Source of the DNA: Rhodococcoides kyotonense
GTDB lineage: Bacteria > Actinomycetota > Actinomycetes > Mycobacteriales > Mycobacteriaceae
Length of the DNA stretch: 64,000 bases
Assembly (NCBI RefSeq): GCF_900188125.1
Contig: NZ_FZOW01000015.1
Coordinates: 1 to 64,000, forward strand
Direction: 5' to 3'
A program made the position numbers and the translations under genes. Of the stretch, positions 61,360-64,000 are shown in pieces. Below the pieces are notes generated by a model, which was given only the letters and a program-made list of their open reading frames with translations, was not told where the DNA came from and made no database searches. The number at the start of each line of letters is the position of its first letter. Positions within the stretch are counted from its first letter, which is position 1.

Positions 61360-62568
61360 TCACACCGTGACCGGGAGCTCTTCGATTCCATAGATGAGCG
61401 CGTTCTTGAAACGTAGGTCGTCGAAATCACAGGCCAGTGCCAGATTCGGGAACCGCTGTGGCAATTTGGTGAAGACAGCTTGGAGTTCCACGCGCGCCAG
61501 TGCCTGGCCGAGGCATTGGTGCACCCCATAGCCGAACGCCAGGTGTCGACGGGCATCGCGGGTGACGTCGAAGGTGCCCGGGTTCTCGAATACCGCGGGG
61601 TCGTGGTTGGCAGCGATGATCGGTGCGATCACGCCGTCACCGGCATGGATGCACGCATCACCGATCTCGACATCGTCTTTCGCCAGCCGGAAGCCGACAT
61701 GATGTGCCACGCTGAGGTACCGCAGCAGTTCCTCGACGGCGCCGGGGACAAGACTCGGGTCCTCGCGGATCTTGTTCCATTGGTCCGGGTTCTGCAGAAA
61801 CACCAATGTTCCCAGCGCGATCATGTTTGCGGTGGTATCGAAACCCCCGACCAGCAGCAGGTGCAGCATGTGTTGCAACTCGAATGCGGTGAGGTCGCCG
61901 TTGTCGAGGTGGTCGCGAATCAGGCGACTGACGAGATCATCGCCCGTTCCATCGCGCCGCTCTTCGATCAGGGCCGCGAAGTAATCCAATACTTCGGCCG
62001 CAGCCGCATCGGATTCTTCGGGTGAGCTGTCGAGGCTCATCCACCGGTTCACGCGGTCGAGGAAGAAGTCGCTTCGCTCGGGTGGCAGATCCAGCATCTG
62101 GACGATGATGTTCGCCGGAACGGGTTGCGCGAGAACACGGAGCAGGTCGACAGGACCGTCGGCTTTCTCCATATCGTCGAAGCAGTCGTCGAGCAGTGCG
62201 TCCAGGTACGGCCGGAGGCCGCGCACGTGCTTGACCATGAAATCCGCCGTCAGCATGAGCCGTTGACGGTCGTGTTCCGGCGGATCGAGGCGCGCGAAGT
62301 TCTTCTGTCCGGAGCGCTGCGCCACGGCTGTCTTGCTTGACTGAGGGAATCCCTCGGCGGAGGTGTCGGAACTCAGTGTCGTGTTGCCGAGGAGTTCGCG
62401 GATCTGGTCGTATTTCGTCGCCAACCAGACTGACGACCCGTCCCAGAGACCGACTTTGGTCAGCGGCGTCTCGTCGCGGATCTCGGCCAGCTTGGGGGGA
62501 GGCTGCATAGGGCAGGTCCGCGCGAACGGCCATTGATGCTGTGGGCTTTCGACTGTCTCGTGAGTCAT
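61360..62568 (-). CDS. Cytochrome P450 monooxygenase
   Basis: A 402-residue soluble bacterial P450. I-helix oxygen-binding motif LVGGFDTTANMIA, ExxR as EELLRYL, and the heme loop HLAFGYGVHQCLGQALARVE with the axial Cys near residue 350. It lacks the membrane anchor of eukaryotic forms and is of a size typical for CYP105/107/108-like enzymes. It would hydroxylate a hydrophobic compound, with electrons from the ferredoxin next to it. It begins a run of genes reading leftward to the mycofactocin SDR. Confidence 0.93.
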   Translation of the reverse strand: MTHETVESPQHQWPFARTCPMQPPPKLAEIRDETPLTKVGLWDGSSVWLATKYDQIRELLGNTTLSSDTSAEGFPQSSKTAVAQRSGQKNFARLDPPEHDRQRLMLTADFMVKHVRGLRPYLDALLDDCFDDMEKADGPVDLLRVLAQPVPANIIVQMLDLPPERSDFFLDRVNRWMSLDSSPEESDAAAAEVLDYFAALIEERRDGTGDDLVSRLIRDHLDNGDLTAFELQHMLHLLLVGGFDTTANMIALGTLVFLQNPDQWNKIREDPSLVPGAVEELLRYLSVAHHVGFRLAKDDVEIGDACIHAGDGVIAPIIAANHDPAVFENPGTFDVTRDARRHLAFGYGVHQCLGQALARVELQAVFTKLPQRFPNLALACDFDDLRFKNALIYGIEELPVTV

Positions 62569-62597
62569 GTCTTACACTTCCTACGTGCCGTGAAGTA

Positions 62598-62640
62598 CAC
62601 CATACATCGGTACTATAGCGATACTAATTTGGTAGTTGCC
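62598..62640 (-). promoter_or_regulatory. Direct repeats upstream of the P450 gene
   Basis: On the minus strand the direct repeats TAGTATCG and TAGTACCG lie 11 bases apart between the MHS transporter stop and the P450 start. The TATAGT core also appears before the aldehyde dehydrogenase (59.06 kb). It could bind a regulator of this cluster, but no such gene is present here. Confidence 0.35.
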
Positions 62641-62666
62641 AGTTGGTTCGATAGACCTGCGGATTG

Positions 62667-63971
62667 TCAGGCGGGCAACGCTTCTCGCGCGGTTTCCCGC
62701 ATTCGAATGCAGGCAATGAGCGAGATCGCGGCGGCGAACATGATCATGTAGGCAGGAACATACAAGCTGTCAGTGAGGCCGCGCAGGAACTGGGCGATGA
62801 AAGGTGCGCTCCCCCCGAACAGTGCGGCAACGACGCCGACTGCAATTCCTTGGCCGGTATAGCGCACCTTGGTCGGGAACATCTCGGCCTGAGCGATGAG
62901 CATGGTCGAAGCTGCGAACGAACCGGGGATCACCAGCATTATCTGGCCCACGAGCGCGAGACCGAGGGAGCCCTGCGTCATCAGCCAGAACGCGGGCATG
63001 GCCATGGCGATCAGACCGAGCGTGGCGATGAAGAAACTGGGGCGGCGGCCGAAGCGATCGGAGAACAATCCGGTCGCCGGGATCAAAACGATATAGGTCA
63101 GCGTGGCCACGCCGAGTACGACGTAGGACTCTCCCTTGGTCAGTCCTACTCCGTCGGAGGTGAGGTATGTCGGGAGGTAGCTGAGAATGATGTAGAAGGC
63201 GAGGGTGTGCACCACACCGATTCCGGCAGCGAGCGCGATCTGACGGTAGCGCTTGACAACTGCCACCGAGTTCTTCTCGGGTTCGACGTTACCGGGCAAG
63301 GCCGCGGTGCGTTCCGCTGCCTCTTGGACCGCCACGAACATCGGGGTTTCTTCGAGTTTGGTGCGAATGTAGATACCCACGATGCCCAGTGGCAGTGCAA
63401 CCAAGAATGCAATGCGCCACCCCCAACTTTGCATCTGTTCCGGGGTCAGGGCCGCATTGAGAAGAGCTGCTGTCAGCAGACCGGTCATCAGCGCCGCCGT
63501 CGTGGCAACCTGCAGCCAGCTCACGAGAAAACCGCGTCGGCCATGCGGTGCGTACTCGGCGATGAAGGCTGCGGCTCCGGTGACTTCTCCGCCGGCCGAC
63601 AATCCCTGGACCAGGCGCAGGAGGATCAGGAGGATGGGCGCAGCGATCCCGACAGTGTCGAAGCTGGGCAGCAATCCGACCAGCACCGTCGACACGGTCA
63701 TGGTGTTGAGGATGATGACCAAGGTCCGCTTACGTCCGATTCGGTCTCCGACTGCGCCCCAGAGGAGTCCACCAACCGGACGCGCGAAGAACGCAACAGA
63801 GAAGACGGCGAACGTCGAGAGCAGCGCCGTCGAACTGTCGGTCGTTGCGAAGAACACCGAGGCGATCGTGGACGCCAGGAACCCGTAGACCGCCAGGTCG
63901 TAATACTCAACGAATGTTCCGACGGCCGCCGCCGCGACCACGCGGGTCAGCGTTCGCTCGCTGGCGGCCAC
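62667..63971 (-). CDS. MHS-family metabolite:H+ symporter (MFS)
   Basis: A 434-residue MFS carrier of the metabolite:proton symporter group (like ShiA/ProP). It has GTFVEYYDLAVYGFLAS, the loop motif GGLLWGAVGDRIGRKRTLVI, LRLVQGLSAGGEVTGAAAF and EYAPHGRRGFLVSWLQVATT, and in the second half TYIVLIPATGLFSDRFGRRP. It begins with GTG 63971, with GGAGGTG upstream. These carriers import dicarboxylates, aromatic acids or betaines. It lies upstream of the P450 on the same strand and may bring in that pathway's substrate. Confidence 0.92.
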   Translation of the reverse strand: MAASERTLTRVVAAAAVGTFVEYYDLAVYGFLASTIASVFFATTDSSTALLSTFAVFSVAFFARPVGGLLWGAVGDRIGRKRTLVIILNTMTVSTVLVGLLPSFDTVGIAAPILLILLRLVQGLSAGGEVTGAAAFIAEYAPHGRRGFLVSWLQVATTAALMTGLLTAALLNAALTPEQMQSWGWRIAFLVALPLGIVGIYIRTKLEETPMFVAVQEAAERTAALPGNVEPEKNSVAVVKRYRQIALAAGIGVVHTLAFYIILSYLPTYLTSDGVGLTKGESYVVLGVATLTYIVLIPATGLFSDRFGRRPSFFIATLGLIAMAMPAFWLMTQGSLGLALVGQIMLVIPGSFAASTMLIAQAEMFPTKVRYTGQGIAVGVVAALFGGSAPFIAQFLRGLTDSLYVPAYMIMFAAAISLIACIRMRETAREALPA

Positions 63972-64000
63972 CGGTACTTGTTCACCTCCTACACCACTTG

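Noticed and set aside
1..64000. CRISPR array
   Set aside because: No regularly spaced direct repeats were seen; repeats found are palindromic operators or hairpins.

Overview
The window is high-GC actinobacterial chromosome, most likely a Rhodococcus or a close relative. The signs are Lrp, GntR, SorC and WhiB-type regulators, many ABC systems with lipoprotein binding proteins, a mycofactocin-coupled dehydrogenase family, GTG/TTG starts and frequent ATGA stop/start overlaps. It is a catabolic and transport region. No complete tRNA, rRNA or CRISPR array is visible.

Layout. 1-1.9 kb (minus): part of a ribose-type sugar ABC operon with an HTH-only GntR-like protein inside it. 2.1-7.2 kb: secreted GH43-like and GH114 glycosidases, small conserved proteins, a VOC/HxlR pair with a palindromic operator, and a GNAT enzyme. 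7.3-12.9 kb: a Tat-type multicopper oxidase operon diverging from two large unknown secreted proteins. 13.05 kb: the 3' end of a tRNA without its 5' half, which looks like an attachment-site scar. 13.7-23.6 kb: a five-gene operon (LeuC-like, LeuD-like, RraA-like, indolepyruvate-ferredoxin-oxidoreductase-like, acyl-CoA dehydrogenase) with a divergent Lrp regulator and a MatC-type dicarboxylate carrier. This looks like an uncharacterised route for a branched di- or tricarboxylate. 23.6-24.9 kb: debris of IS110 and IS3 transposases, an oxidoreductase tail, a VOC tail and a doubly frameshifted WhiB gene.

25.0-39.3 kb is the most coherent system: a polar amino-acid ABC importer, an OYE-type FMN/Fe-S/FAD oxidoreductase, glutamate dehydrogenase, a class III aminotransferase, a semialdehyde dehydrogenase, a large FAD/Fe-S D-2-hydroxyacid dehydrogenase, a HAD enzyme and one GntR/FCD repressor. 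Eight matches to the 11-bp pattern CNGTWWWACNG lie in four of its promoter regions, and two of the pairs sit exactly 8 bp apart. This argues for a single regulon, probably degrading an omega-amino acid or an N-methylated amino acid to 2-oxoglutarate and succinate (or glutarate).

39.5-40.4 kb is a decayed Gfo/Idh/MocA gene. 40.8-51.1 kb is a pentitol or other polyol system: SorC regulator, 18-bp operator, SIS isomerase, FGGY kinase, divergent ribulose-phosphate epimerase, two zinc alcohol dehydrogenases, an SDR and a complete ribose-type ABC importer, nearly all stop/start overlapping. 51.2-56.2 kb: IS3 debris beside a ferric/putrescine-type ABC operon whose permease has a 1-base frameshift. 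56.7-64 kb: a P450, ferredoxin, SDR, MFS, aldehyde dehydrogenase and mycofactocin-type SDR set, plus an MHS-type transporter, suggesting hydroxylation and stepwise oxidation of a hydrophobic substrate such as a terpenoid.
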